From positions 1 through 17,583 of the forward strand of contig CAJGDH010000012.1 in NCBI GenBank assembly GCA_904502145.1: 17,583 nt of DNA, in the 5' to 3' direction. The notes below the pieces were generated by a model. That model searched no databases. It was not told the DNA's origin and saw only the letters and a program-made list of their open reading frames with translations. This document shows, piece by piece, positions 5,989 through 14,461 of this stretch. The translations under genes and the position numbers were made by a program. This stretch comes from an uncultured Eubacterium sp. (GTDB lineage Bacteria > Bacillota > Clostridia > Lachnospirales > Lachnospiraceae). How positions within the stretch are numbered: position 1 is the stretch's first letter; every line of letters begins with the position of its first letter.

Positions 5989-8171
5989 GATACTTGAAAA
6001 GAAAGAAGATCAAACCCACCCTCACCAGGGGAGTGGCCAAGGTTCCGGTGATCATGCAGCTGGAGGCCCTGGAATGCGGCGCCGCCGCCCTTGCCATGGT
6101 GATGGCCTACTATAACAAATGGATCCCTCTTGAGCAGGTACGTCTGGACTGCGGTGTATCCCGCGACGGATCCAAAGCAAAAAATATGGTCCTGGCAGCG
6201 CAGCATTACGGATTTGATGTCAGGGCTTACCGTTACTCTTTGAAAGCGATCCAGGAGAATGGGGAATTTCCCTGTATCATCCACTGGAATATGAACCATT
6301 TTGTTGTTCTGAACGGCTTTAAAGGGAAATATGCCTACCTGAATGACCCGGCAAGAGGTACGGTCAGGGTGACCATGGAAGAATTCGACAACGCTTTTAC
6401 GGGAATCGTCATTATCCCGGTCCCGTCGGAGAACTTCGAACCCTCCGGCAAACCCAGAAGCACCATAAGCTTTGCCCGGAAACGTCTTATAGGAGCAGGG
6501 GCTGCCGTTGCCTTTGTCATGATGACTACAGCGATCAGCTACCTGTTCGGCATTATCAATTCCGTGACTTCCCGTATATTTATGGACCGCCTTCTTACAG
6601 GCCTGAACCTGGAGTGGTTCTATCTGTTTATCATCGCCATGATCCTTCTGGCCGCCATCCAGCTGATCGTGGCCTGGGCACAGGCGATCTATTCCCTGAA
6701 GATCAACGGGAAGATGGCAATCATCGGCAACACTTCCTATATGTGGAAAGTACTGCGTCTTCCCATGGAGTTTTTCTCCCAGCGGCTGGCGGGGGACATC
6801 CAGTCCCGGGCAGCGATGAACGGGGCGATCGCCGGTACTCTGGTAGATACTTTTGCTCCTCTTTTACTGAATACATCCATGATGGTATTTTATCTGGTCC
6901 TGATGCTGAAGCAGAGCCCGATGCTCACGTTGATCGGCCTGCTGGCCCTTGTCATGAATATCTTTATGTCCCGTATCATCTCCACCAAAAGGGTCAATAT
7001 CACCCGGGTTATGATGAGGGATATGGGAAAACTTGAATCCGCGACGGTGACGGGGATCAGCATGATCGAGACCATCAAAGCCAGCGGGGCGGAAAACGGG
7101 TTTTTCCAGAAATGGGCCGGTTATCAGGCTTCCGTGAATGCCCAGAATGTGAAGACTGCCAGGACCAATCAGCTGCTTGGCATGATCCCTGTATTTTTCA
7201 GTACATTTGCCAACTATGCTGTGCTGATCCTCGGCGTGCTGCTGACCATGCAGGGAAGGTTTACTTTGGGTGCCGTTATGATGTTTCAGGGTTTTATGGG
7301 TTCTTTTATGCAGCCGGCAATGACCCTGGTGAGCGCCGGACAGACCATCCAGGAGATGCGTACCCAGATGGAACGTGTAGAAGATGTCATGGAGTACCCG
7401 GAAGATAAGGGCATAACCGACTATGAGACAGAGACCACGGAGTATGCCAAGCTCCGGGGAAATATAGAACTGAAAAACATTACTTTCGGTTACTCCCGTC
7501 TGGAGGAACCCCTGATCAGGGATTTTTCCCTTAAGATGAAGACCGGTGACAGGGTTGCCCTGGTGGGGGCTTCCGGCTGCGGAAAATCCACCATCTCCAA
7601 ACTGGTCTCAGGTTTGTATCAGCCCTGGAGCGGGGAGATCCTCTTTGACGGCAGGCCAAGAAGTGAATGGTCCAGGGAAGTTATGGTCGGCTCCCTGGCT
7701 GTTGTCGATCAGGATATCATCCTGTTTGAGGATACGGTAGCCAATAATATCAAGATGTGGGATGGTTCCATCCAGGATTTCGAGATGATCCTGGCTGCCC
7801 GGGACGCTCAGCTTCATGATGATATCACCCGGCTTCCCGGAGGTTATCAGCATAAACTGACCAGCGGCGGGAAGAATCTTTCCGGCGGTCAGAGGCAGCG
7901 GATGGAGATCGCCCGTGTCCTGGCACAGGATCCCACCATCATCATCCTTGATGAAGCCACATCCGCCCTGGATGCCAGGACGGAATACGAGGTGGTAAAT
8001 GCCATCCGTGACCGGGGGATCACCTGTATCGTTATCGCCCACCGGCTGTCTACGGTGCGGGATTGTGAAGAGATCATTGTACTGGATCAGGGAAGGGTCG
8101 TGGAGAGAGGCACCCACGATGAACTGATGAAAAAAGGCGACGTTTATGCCAATCTGGTAGCCAGTGAGTGA
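5985..8171 (+). CDS. NHLP-family peptide exporter: C39 peptidase / permease / ATPase
   Basis: A 728-residue fused transporter expected to cut the leader off a peptide after a Gly-Gly type site and export the core. Residues about 15-140 are a peptidase C39 domain with a complete catalytic set: Gln25 (oxyanion hole), Cys31 in LEALECGAA, His105 in NHFVV and Asp121 in LNDP. A six-helix permease lies about 165-450. The ATPase follows, with Walker A GASGCGKST at 528-536 (Lys534), signature LSGGQ at 632-636, Walker B Asp656-Glu657 and H-loop His686. Length is usual for the NHLP peptidase/permease/ATPase family. The start is GTG at 5985, overlapping the adaptor stop; TTG at 5994 behind GGTGAG is an alternative. 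Its partner is the next ABC gene. No candidate substrate gene is visible nearby. Confidence 0.92.
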   Translation: MRYLKRKKIKPTLTRGVAKVPVIMQLEALECGAAALAMVMAYYNKWIPLEQVRLDCGVSRDGSKAKNMVLAAQHYGFDVRAYRYSLKAIQENGEFPCIIHWNMNHFVVLNGFKGKYAYLNDPARGTVRVTMEEFDNAFTGIVIIPVPSENFEPSGKPRSTISFARKRLIGAGAAVAFVMMTTAISYLFGIINSVTSRIFMDRLLTGLNLEWFYLFIIAMILLAAIQLIVAWAQAIYSLKINGKMAIIGNTSYMWKVLRLPMEFFSQRLAGDIQSRAAMNGAIAGTLVDTFAPLLLNTSMMVFYLVLMLKQSPMLTLIGLLALVMNIFMSRIISTKRVNITRVMMRDMGKLESATVTGISMIETIKASGAENGFFQKWAGYQASVNAQNVKTARTNQLLGMIPVFFSTFANYAVLILGVLLTMQGRFTLGAVMMFQGFMGSFMQPAMTLVSAGQTIQEMRTQMERVEDVMEYPEDKGITDYETETTEYAKLRGNIELKNITFGYSRLEEPLIRDFSLKMKTGDRVALVGASGCGKSTISKLVSGLYQPWSGEILFDGRPRSEWSREVMVGSLAVVDQDIILFEDTVANNIKMWDGSIQDFEMILAARDAQLHDDITRLPGGYQHKLTSGGKNLSGGQRQRMEIARVLAQDPTIIILDEATSALDARTEYEVVNAIRDRGITCIVIAHRLSTVRDCEEIIVLDQGRVVERGTHDELMKKGDVYANLVASE

Positions 8172-8185
8172 GAGGGAGTGAATAT

Positions 8186-10375
8186 ATGGGATGGTTTGAT
8201 AATCAAATTGATGAACGACGCAAATCCGATCAGGAACTCCTGGAGAACTCCTTCGATAAGATTGCCGGGGTGGTGCTGGGTCAGCGTACGGCTGAGAAGA
8301 TCCATGATGAACGGATCATCACCAAAAATGCCATAGATGAGATCTTAAAATATTATCACTATAAATCCGTTGACCTTCCGGAAGAGATGAAGGATTCAGA
8401 AGAAGAGCTGGATTACTGTTTAAGGCCTTATGGCCTGATGAGAAGAAACGTGGAGCTGACGGAAGGATGGTACAAAGACGCCTACGGGCCCCTCCTTGCC
8501 TTCACCAGGGACGGAAATCTTCCCGTAGCCCTGCTTCCCGGAAGGATGAGAGGATATGTGTACACCGATCCAAAGACCGGAAAACGCGAGAGGATAAATG
8601 CCGCGGCGGCATCTCTGTTTGAAAAAGAGGCTCTGTGCTTTTACCGGCCTCTGCCCCAGAAGAGCCTGGGTATATCCGATCTGCTCCTTTATATGAAAAG
8701 ATGCATTTCTCTGAATGACATCATTATGATCATCACTGCATCTCTTGTCGTGTCCATGGTCGGACTCCTCATGCCGAGGCTTACCAAGGCATTGACCGGG
8801 CCGGTACTGGGGAGCCGGCGGGCAGATGCTCTGCTGGGCATTGCCATCTGCATGGTCTGTGTCGCTTTATCCTCCCAGCTGCTGGGAAGCATAAAGGGTC
8901 TTTTACAGAGCAGGCTGGAGCTCAAGACTTCCCTGGGAGTACAGTCCTCCATGATGATGCGCCTTATGTTTCTGCCGGCCAGTTTTTTCCGGCAGTACAG
9001 TCCGGGTGAACTGAAAAGCCGGTCCATGTCAGTCAACCAGCTTTGTTCTACGCTGATGAATATCATGCTGGGAAGCTGTCTGACTTCACTGACTTCTTTA
9101 TTGTATGTGACACAGATCTTCCATTTCGCCAGGACACTGGTGATCCCTTCCGTCATTATCATTCTGGTGACGGTTGTCTTCTCGATCCTTACCACATTGA
9201 TGCAGATCAGGATCAACCGTAAGAAGATGCAGTTGTCTGCCAAGGAATCCGGGATGAGTTATTCCCTGATCACCGGCGTTCAGAAGATAAAGCTGGCAGG
9301 AGCGGAAAAACGTGTATTTGCAAAATGGACAGACCTCTATGCAGAGGTGGCGGAGCTGACTTACAATCCTCCCTTGTTTATCAAGGTCAACGGCGTGATC
9401 AGTACCGGGATCACTTTGATCTCCAATATTGTGCTGTATTATCTGGCGGTGGTGAGCGGGATCAGCCAGTCATCCTATTTTGCTTTTACCTCGGCTTACG
9501 GAATGCTGATGGGGGCATTTATGTCCGTGTCCGGCATCGCCCTTTCCGCCGCACAGATCAGACCGATCCTGGAGATGGCCGAACCCTTCTTAAAGGCCGA
9601 ACCGGAGACTTCTGAAGATAAAGAGATTGTCACGTCCATCGGGGGCAGCATCGAGCTCAACCATGTATCCTTCCGCTACTCTGAAGATACTCCTTATGTG
9701 CTGAATGATCTGTCCCTTAAGATCAGACCGGGAGAATACATCGCTGTCGTGGGTAAGACCGGATGCGGAAAATCCACCCTTGTACGGCTTCTCCTTGGTT
9801 TTGAGAAGCCGGAGAAAGGCTCTGTCTTCTATGACGGTAAAGATCTGGAGAGCCTTGACCTTCCTTCCCTGAGGCGGAAGATCGGTACGGTGATGCAGGA
9901 TGCGGGGCTTTTTCAGGGGGATATCTATTCCAATATTGTGATCACTGCTCCCGAACTGTCCATCCAGGATGCCTGGGAGGCTGCCGAGAAGGCGGGTATC
10001 GCTGATGAGATCCGGGCTATGCCCATGGGAATGTTTACGATCATCTCCGAAGGCCAGGGCGGTATCTCCGGAGGACAGCGGCAGAGGATCATGATCGCAA
10101 GGGCAATTGCTCCCAGGCCGAAGCTGCTGATCTTTGATGAGGCAACTTCCGCATTGGATAATATAACGCAGAAACAGGTTTCTGAAGCGCTGGATACCAT
10201 GGGCTGCACCAGACTGGTCATCGCCCACCGGCTTTCCACGATACGTCATTGCGACAGGATCCTGGTACTTGACGAGGGCAGGATCATCGAAGACGGCACT
10301 TATGACGAACTGATCGAAAAGAAAGGGTACTTTGCCGAACTTGTGGAGCGGCAGAGACTGGATACGGCAGGCTGA
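8186..10375 (+). CDS. NHLP-family export ABC transporter, permease/ATPase subunit 2
   Basis: This 729-residue ABC exporter half resembles the second subunit of NHLP/NHLM systems. Residues 1 to about 160 are a soluble region with no C39 Cys-His-Asp set (GWFDNQIDERR at the start, RPYGLMRRNVELTEGWYKDAYGPLLAF in the middle). Membrane helices run about 170-450. The ATPase has Walker A GKTGCGKST at 523-531 (Lys529), signature ISGGQ at 627-631, Walker B Asp651-Glu652 and H-loop His681. Both nucleotide sites therefore look competent. I chose ATG at 8186 because GAGGGAG at 8171-8177 lies 8 bases before it; an in-frame GTG at 8168 overlaps the previous stop but lacks a clear ribosome site. It likely pairs with the peptidase-bearing exporter as a heterodimer. 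Confidence 0.9.
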   Translation: MGWFDNQIDERRKSDQELLENSFDKIAGVVLGQRTAEKIHDERIITKNAIDEILKYYHYKSVDLPEEMKDSEEELDYCLRPYGLMRRNVELTEGWYKDAYGPLLAFTRDGNLPVALLPGRMRGYVYTDPKTGKRERINAAAASLFEKEALCFYRPLPQKSLGISDLLLYMKRCISLNDIIMIITASLVVSMVGLLMPRLTKALTGPVLGSRRADALLGIAICMVCVALSSQLLGSIKGLLQSRLELKTSLGVQSSMMMRLMFLPASFFRQYSPGELKSRSMSVNQLCSTLMNIMLGSCLTSLTSLLYVTQIFHFARTLVIPSVIIILVTVVFSILTTLMQIRINRKKMQLSAKESGMSYSLITGVQKIKLAGAEKRVFAKWTDLYAEVAELTYNPPLFIKVNGVISTGITLISNIVLYYLAVVSGISQSSYFAFTSAYGMLMGAFMSVSGIALSAAQIRPILEMAEPFLKAEPETSEDKEIVTSIGGSIELNHVSFRYSEDTPYVLNDLSLKIRPGEYIAVVGKTGCGKSTLVRLLLGFEKPEKGSVFYDGKDLESLDLPSLRRKIGTVMQDAGLFQGDIYSNIVITAPELSIQDAWEAAEKAGIADEIRAMPMGMFTIISEGQGGISGGQRQRIMIARAIAPRPKLLIFDEATSALDNITQKQVSEALDTMGCTRLVIAHRLSTIRHCDRILVLDEGRIIEDGTYDELIEKKGYFAELVERQRLDTAG

Positions 10376-10390
10376 TCTGCCGATCTTTCT

Positions 10391-10420
10391 GAGACATCTT
10401 TTTAAAGATGTCTCTTTTCT
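10391..10420 (+). terminator. Terminator after the export operon
   Basis: GAGACATCTTT at 10391-10401 is the exact reverse complement of 10404-10414, a near-perfect palindrome around TT; in RNA the A-T pairs next to the turn would open into a loop. A TTTTCT run follows. It begins 15 bases after the last exporter stop. Confidence 0.75.
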
Positions 10421-10432
10421 GTGCCCGGAAAA

Positions 10433-10460
10433 TTCACATAATATTCAGATACATATTAGA
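10433..10460 (+). promoter_or_regulatory. Pho-box-like phased hexamers before the Na/Pi gene
   Basis: TTCACA (10433-10438), TTCAGA (10444-10449) and ATTAGA (10455-10460) are spaced exactly 11 bases apart. The first fits the Bacillus PhoP half-site pattern TT(A/C/T)A(C/T)A, the second at 5 of 6 and the third at 4 of 6. They lie just upstream of the putative -35 of a phosphate transporter gene whose operon encodes a PhoB/PhoR-like pair, which suggests autoregulation by phosphate. This is inference from spacing and context; AT-rich hexamers can occur by chance. Confidence 0.4.
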
Positions 10461-10465
10461 TTGTT

Positions 10466-10493
10466 TTTACCTGCCGCATTTATTCTTTATTAT
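10466..10493 (+). promoter_or_regulatory. Putative promoter of the Na/Pi-PhoBR-like operon
   Basis: TTTACC (10466-10471), a 16-base spacer and TATTAT (10488-10493, 5 of 6 to consensus) give a moderate promoter with a start near 10500. A weak -35 just downstream of phased hexamers would fit an activator-dependent promoter. Confidence 0.4.
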
Positions 10494-10498
10494 ACATT

Positions 10499-10515
10499 GG
10501 GAAAAAATCTTTCCC
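10499..10515 (+). promoter_or_regulatory. Small stem-loop at the expected 5' end of the Na/Pi mRNA
   Basis: GGGAAA (10499-10504) pairs with TTTCCC (10510-10515) around a 5-base AAATC loop. If transcription starts near 10500, the hairpin caps the very 5' end of the message and may stabilise it. It is too short, and lacks a T-run, to be a terminator. Confidence 0.35.
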
Positions 10516-10546
10516 CGTATGTTGATTATAGAAAGAGAGGTTCTTT

Positions 10547-12349
10547 ATGGACATATTATCGGTATTGCAGTTATTTGGAGGAATCGGCTTGTTTCTGTTC
10601 GGAATGAGTCTTATGGGTACTTCCCTGGAGAAGCTGGCAGGAGGAAGCCTGCAGCATATTCTTGAAACCCTGACCACCAGCAAAAAGAAAGGTGTCGGAC
10701 AGCTGAAGGGATGGGGCCTGGGAACCGCCGTAACGGCAATTATCCAGAGCTCCGCCGCAACGACCATCATGCTGATCGGCTTTGTCAATGCCGGGATCAT
10801 GGGACTCGGGCAGTCTCTACCCGTGGTTTTCGGAGCAAATGTGGGAAGCACGGCAACTGCACAGATCCTCCGTCTGGGGGATATCGGCTCCGGCAGCCTG
10901 ATCCTGACTCTGCTCAAACCATCCTCCTTCGCACCGATGCTGGTGGGAACCGGAGCCTTCATCATTCTGTTTTCAAAAAAGAAACGTCTGAAAGATGTGG
11001 CCGGCATCCTGATCGGATTAGGAATTCTTTTCTACGGTATGACCATGATGGAAGCGGTCTTTGCCCCCCTGAAGGATTCCCCTTCATTCCAGGAGCTTTT
11101 CCTGTCCTTTTCTAACCCTGTACTGGGGATCCTGACGGGACTTATCCTCACCGCCCTTATCCAGAGCTCCAGCGCTTCGGTAGGTATCCTGCAGGCGTTG
11201 TCAGCCACCGGTTCCGTCACCTACGCCATTGCGGTCCCTGTGATCATCGGACAGAATCTTGGAAAATGTATGACGATCATCCTCGGGGCGATCGGGGCCA
11301 ACAGAAAGGCAAAACGAGTATCCTTAAGTTACCTTTTATTTAATATATTTGGCGCGGTACTTCTTTCACTTATCGTTTACGGTATTTACTATACCGTAGG
11401 GATACCCGGGTTTACATCCACGGTAAACCGAGGAGATATCGCCAATATCCATCTTCTGTTTAACCTGATCACCAGCGTGATCCTGCTTCCTTTCTCCTCA
11501 AAGATTGCTGACCTTACCGGAAAGATCCTGGGTACGGATACCTTTGATGAAGACGAGAAGGAATTCCTCAAGCTGGACGACCGCCTCCTGCAGACGCCGG
11601 TCATCGCCCTGGACCAGTGCCATCATCTGATGGACCGAATGATCGGATGTATTGAAGAAAACTACAGTATTTCCACAGAGATGATGAAAGATTATCACGA
11701 GGATCAGTTTATCACTCTGGAGAAAAATGAAGCCTTTATTGACAGATGTGAAACAGCCCTGTCCTCCTATATTATCCGGATTGACCGGTCATCCCTTTCC
11801 TCGGATGCCAAATTCATGATCTCCGAGATCCTGAATTCCATCAGTGATCTGGAACGACTCGGTGATTACTGTATGAATATCGCCTATGAAGTCCGGGATA
11901 TGGCAGAGCGGAGGATCAGCTTTTCCGAGAAAGGGTTCGAGGAGATCCATTATATGGTCCGGGCTACCAGGGATTGTCTTGACCTGCTCTTTGCTTCCTT
12001 CCGGACCCTGGATAAGGATAAAGCCATAAGAGTGGAACCACTTGCGGAAGTCATCGATGAGATGAAAGATGTGCTGAAAGAACATCATATTGAAAGACTG
12101 CAGAACGGGACCTGTGGTGCCGTGGCAGGCGCTGCTCTTTTCAACTTCATCAACTTTTTTGAACGTATTGCCGCACATTCGGGAAATGTTGCCCTTCATA
12201 TCCTGAAAAGGATCGAAGGGGATAAGAACTTTGATGAGATGCACGGCCATACCCAGGAGATCTCCGAAGAAGATTATCTCCATATCTATGCAGATTACCG
12301 GGAACGCTATCTTCTCCCTGTTAAAGGAAGTCCAACTGTGATATCATAA
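10547..12349 (+). CDS. Na/Pi cotransporter family protein with PhoU-like domain
   Basis: A 600-residue fusion of a Na+/phosphate symporter core (about residues 1-330) and a cytosolic PhoU-like helical region (about 350-565). The transporter has the characteristic inverted duplicate: QSSAATT at 67-73 and QSSSAS at 206-211, each after a Gly/Thr-rich helix, with GANVGSTATAQI and GQNLGKCMT following the two repeats. The PhoU part carries repeated helices, such as ISEILNSISDLERLGDYCMNIA, typical of PhoU metal-binding bundles. It should take up phosphate with sodium; the PhoU part may gate transport or talk to the kinase. AGAGAGG precedes the ATG at 10547. The response regulator follows after 17 bases, so the three genes are likely one operon under phosphate control. 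Length fits this two-domain class. Confidence 0.92.
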   Translation: MDILSVLQLFGGIGLFLFGMSLMGTSLEKLAGGSLQHILETLTTSKKKGVGQLKGWGLGTAVTAIIQSSAATTIMLIGFVNAGIMGLGQSLPVVFGANVGSTATAQILRLGDIGSGSLILTLLKPSSFAPMLVGTGAFIILFSKKKRLKDVAGILIGLGILFYGMTMMEAVFAPLKDSPSFQELFLSFSNPVLGILTGLILTALIQSSSASVGILQALSATGSVTYAIAVPVIIGQNLGKCMTIILGAIGANRKAKRVSLSYLLFNIFGAVLLSLIVYGIYYTVGIPGFTSTVNRGDIANIHLLFNLITSVILLPFSSKIADLTGKILGTDTFDEDEKEFLKLDDRLLQTPVIALDQCHHLMDRMIGCIEENYSISTEMMKDYHEDQFITLEKNEAFIDRCETALSSYIIRIDRSSLSSDAKFMISEILNSISDLERLGDYCMNIAYEVRDMAERRISFSEKGFEEIHYMVRATRDCLDLLFASFRTLDKDKAIRVEPLAEVIDEMKDVLKEHHIERLQNGTCGAVAGAALFNFINFFERIAAHSGNVALHILKRIEGDKNFDEMHGHTQEISEEDYLHIYADYRERYLLPVKGSPTVIS

Positions 12350-12366
12350 GATAAGAGGTGCGGATT

Positions 12367-13038
12367 ATGCAGACAATCTATATCGTGGAAGATGACAGTA
12401 ATATCCTGGAAATAGAGACCTATGCCCTGGCAGGGAGCGGATTTTCGGTGAAGGGTTTTGAGAAAGCCCAGCCTTTTTATGATGCATTGGAGAAGGATCT
12501 TCCGGATCTTGTGCTTCTGGATATCATGCTTCCGGATGAAGACGGAATTGTGGTTCTCCGCAAACTTAGGGCCATGCCGGAGACAAGAGATCTTCCGGTG
12601 ATCCTGGTGACTGCCAAAACCACGGAGATCGACACGGTCAAAGGACTGGACAGCGGGGCGGATGATTATATCAGCAAGCCCTTCGGCATACTGGAACTGA
12701 CATCGAGGGTGAAAGCAGTACTCCGCAGAAGCGGAAGGAACCTTGTTCAGGAGAAGCTTGAGCTGGGCAAGATCGTTCTGGAACCGGACCGGAGGCGCTG
12801 TATCGTTGATGGGAAGGAGACGGAACTTACTTATAAAGAATATGAACTGTTGTCTGCATTTTTGCTGAATGTGGGCATAGTGATGAAAAGGGATGTCCTG
12901 ATGGAAAGGATCTGGGGTATCGATTTTGAAGGAGAATCCCGGACCCTGGACTCCCATATCAAATCCCTCCGGAAAAAGCTCGGAGAAGAAGGGTCCCATA
13001 TCCAGACAGTCAGAAATGTCGGATATCTGGCAAAGTGA
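12367..13038 (+). CDS. OmpR/PhoB-family response regulator
   Basis: A 223-residue DNA-binding response regulator. The receiver has the acidic pair Asp9-Asp10, phospho-acceptor Asp52 in VLLDIMLPDEDG, Thr82 and Lys104 in SKPFG. The winged-helix effector spans about 133-223, with recognition-helix region SRTLDSHIKSLRKKLG resembling PhoB (RTVDVHIRRLRKAL). I start at ATG 12367, with AGAGGTG at 12354-12360 six bases upstream; an in-frame GTG at 12358 lies inside that ribosome site. It is followed after 7 bases by its kinase and preceded by a phosphate transporter, so a PhoB-like role is likely. By sequence alone it could serve another signal. Phased repeats at 10433-10460 and 16789-16808 are candidate binding sites. 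Confidence 0.92.
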   Translation: MQTIYIVEDDSNILEIETYALAGSGFSVKGFEKAQPFYDALEKDLPDLVLLDIMLPDEDGIVVLRKLRAMPETRDLPVILVTAKTTEIDTVKGLDSGADDYISKPFGILELTSRVKAVLRRSGRNLVQEKLELGKIVLEPDRRRCIVDGKETELTYKEYELLSAFLLNVGIVMKRDVLMERIWGIDFEGESRTLDSHIKSLRKKLGEEGSHIQTVRNVGYLAK

Positions 13039-13045
13039 GGAAAGT

Positions 13046-14380
13046 ATGAAGCGCTATTTCAATAAAAGGATCATGATCATATCAACTGCCGCCATTCTAT
13101 TGACGGCATTTTTTTGTACTTATGCCTATTACCGGGTATTCAGGGAAGAAGTCGTGGAGAACCTTAAGGTATACTGCCGGCTCTTGTCGGAATCCGCTTT
13201 GCTGGAGGACGAAGAAGCCATGAGCAGATACGCGGATGAGATGTATGATGACAATATCCGGCTCACCCTTGTGAGTAAAACCGGGGAAGTGCTCTTCGAC
13301 GATATGGCCAATGCGGAGGACCTCAGTAACCACAGGAACCGCGAGGAGATCGAAGAGGCGATGGAGAAGGGGGAAGGAAGCTCGGTCAGGCGCTCAGAGA
13401 CCATTAATCGGACCAATTACTATTATGCCATCCGGCTTGAAAACGGAAGTGTTCTCCGGGCGGCAAGAGAGTCACGCAGCTTGTTCGCTCTGTTTATAAA
13501 TGCCCTTCCGGTCATCTTTCTGTCAATCCTGCTTATCTTTCTCGTCTGCCTCCTGACCGTAAGCCTGTCTACCCGTAAGTTTCTGGCCCCCATCGAAGCA
13601 CTGGCTTCAAATATGGACACACCTGAAAATGTCGAGATCTATGAGGAACTGGCTCCCATCATCAACCATATCAAGGATCAGCACAGGAGCATCATGGAAT
13701 ATGCCGATCTGAGGCAGGACTTTACGGCAAATGTAACCCATGAGCTGAAGACCCCTCTGACCGTCATCTCCGGATATTCAGAGCTGATCGAGAAAGGGCT
13801 GGCCGGGGAGGAAGATACCCGGAAATTTGCGGGGGAGATCTATAAGAGCGCTAACCGCCAGCTTACACTGATCAATGATATTTTAAGACTTACGGAACTT
13901 GACTTTGCCGATCCGTCAGAGTTTGTCATGGAACCGGTGGACCTCTATGCCATCTCCAAAACCTGCGTGGAGATGCTGGAAGTGAAAGCGGAATCCCATC
14001 AGGTAAGCCTGAGGCTGGAAGGAGAACCTACCGAAGTCATGGCAAACCATGACATGATCGAAGAGATCGTTTACAACCTTTGCGACAATGCCATCCGATA
14101 CAATAAGCCCGGAGGACATGTCATCATCACCGCGGAGAAAGGCTGCCTTACTGTCTCGGACAATGGCATCGGTATTCCCGAAGAATATCACACCAGGATA
14201 TTTGAACGGTTCTTCCGGGTCGACAAGAGCCGTTCAAAGAAAACCGGAGGCACCGGTCTGGGTCTGGCCATTGTCAAGCATACCGCCACCCTCCAGGGTG
14301 CTGAGCTCTTCGTGGACAGCAAGGAAAATGTAGGGACCACCATAGGGGTACGCTTCCCTATGATCAATGATTCTGTATAG
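13046..14380 (+). CDS. PhoR-like sensor histidine kinase
   Basis: A 444-residue membrane kinase with two membrane helices (about residues 8-30 and 146-173) enclosing an outside sensor of about 115 residues, then the kinase core. The H-box FTANVTHELKTPLTVISGYSELI carries the phospho-acceptor His232. The ATPase domain shows an N box (YNLCDNAIRYNKPGG), G1 box DNGIGIP, F box FERFFRVDKSR and G2 GGTGLGLAIVKH, so it should be active. An open frame extends upstream to 12926, but the extra residues just re-read the regulator in another frame; ATG 13046, behind GTGAGGAAAG, is preferred. No PAS domain is evident, unlike many PhoR proteins. It should phosphorylate the regulator 7 bases upstream, plausibly in response to phosphate. 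There is no clear terminator after it. Confidence 0.91.
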   Translation: MKRYFNKRIMIISTAAILLTAFFCTYAYYRVFREEVVENLKVYCRLLSESALLEDEEAMSRYADEMYDDNIRLTLVSKTGEVLFDDMANAEDLSNHRNREEIEEAMEKGEGSSVRRSETINRTNYYYAIRLENGSVLRAARESRSLFALFINALPVIFLSILLIFLVCLLTVSLSTRKFLAPIEALASNMDTPENVEIYEELAPIINHIKDQHRSIMEYADLRQDFTANVTHELKTPLTVISGYSELIEKGLAGEEDTRKFAGEIYKSANRQLTLINDILRLTELDFADPSEFVMEPVDLYAISKTCVEMLEVKAESHQVSLRLEGEPTEVMANHDMIEEIVYNLCDNAIRYNKPGGHVIITAEKGCLTVSDNGIGIPEEYHTRIFERFFRVDKSRSKKTGGTGLGLAIVKHTATLQGAELFVDSKENVGTTIGVRFPMINDSV

Positions 14381-14403
14381 TTGTATTTTTTTCAGGGGAA
14401 ACA

Positions 14404-14412
14404 TGATATAAT
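14404..14412 (+). promoter_or_regulatory. Extended -10 promoter of the cyclase gene
   Basis: TGATATAAT is a perfect extended -10, identical to P1 at 1066-1074. A TTGTAT lies 20 bases upstream, too far for a good -35. Its start site would be near 14419, about 43 bases before the cyclase. Readthrough from the kinase operon is also possible. Confidence 0.6.
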
Positions 14413-14461
14413 CAGATTATAAACTATATTGATCACCAGGAACATTCAAGGAGGTAGGCAA

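Noticed and set aside
9590..10249. A 219-codon minus-strand open frame
   Set aside because: It lies opposite the Walker A to H-loop region of the second exporter. The sense frame has all ABC motifs; this one has none.
10332..10665. Two short plus-strand frames (10332-10607 and 10408-10665) as possible exported peptides of the export operon
   Set aside because: They run through the terminator and promoter and into the Na/Pi gene, have no ribosome site and no GG-type leader.
12307..12999. A 230-codon minus-strand open frame
   Set aside because: It is antisense to the response regulator, with no ribosome site or recognisable domain.
12926..13045. A 40-codon N-terminal extension of the histidine kinase
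   Set aside because: The extension re-reads the end of the regulator in another frame. ATG 13046 has a proper ribosome site and leads straight into the first membrane helix.
14341..14400. Possible terminator after the histidine kinase
   Set aside because: There is a T-run at 14386-14392 but no stable hairpin before it; the only small stem nearby (ATAGGG/CCCTAT) lies inside the coding region.
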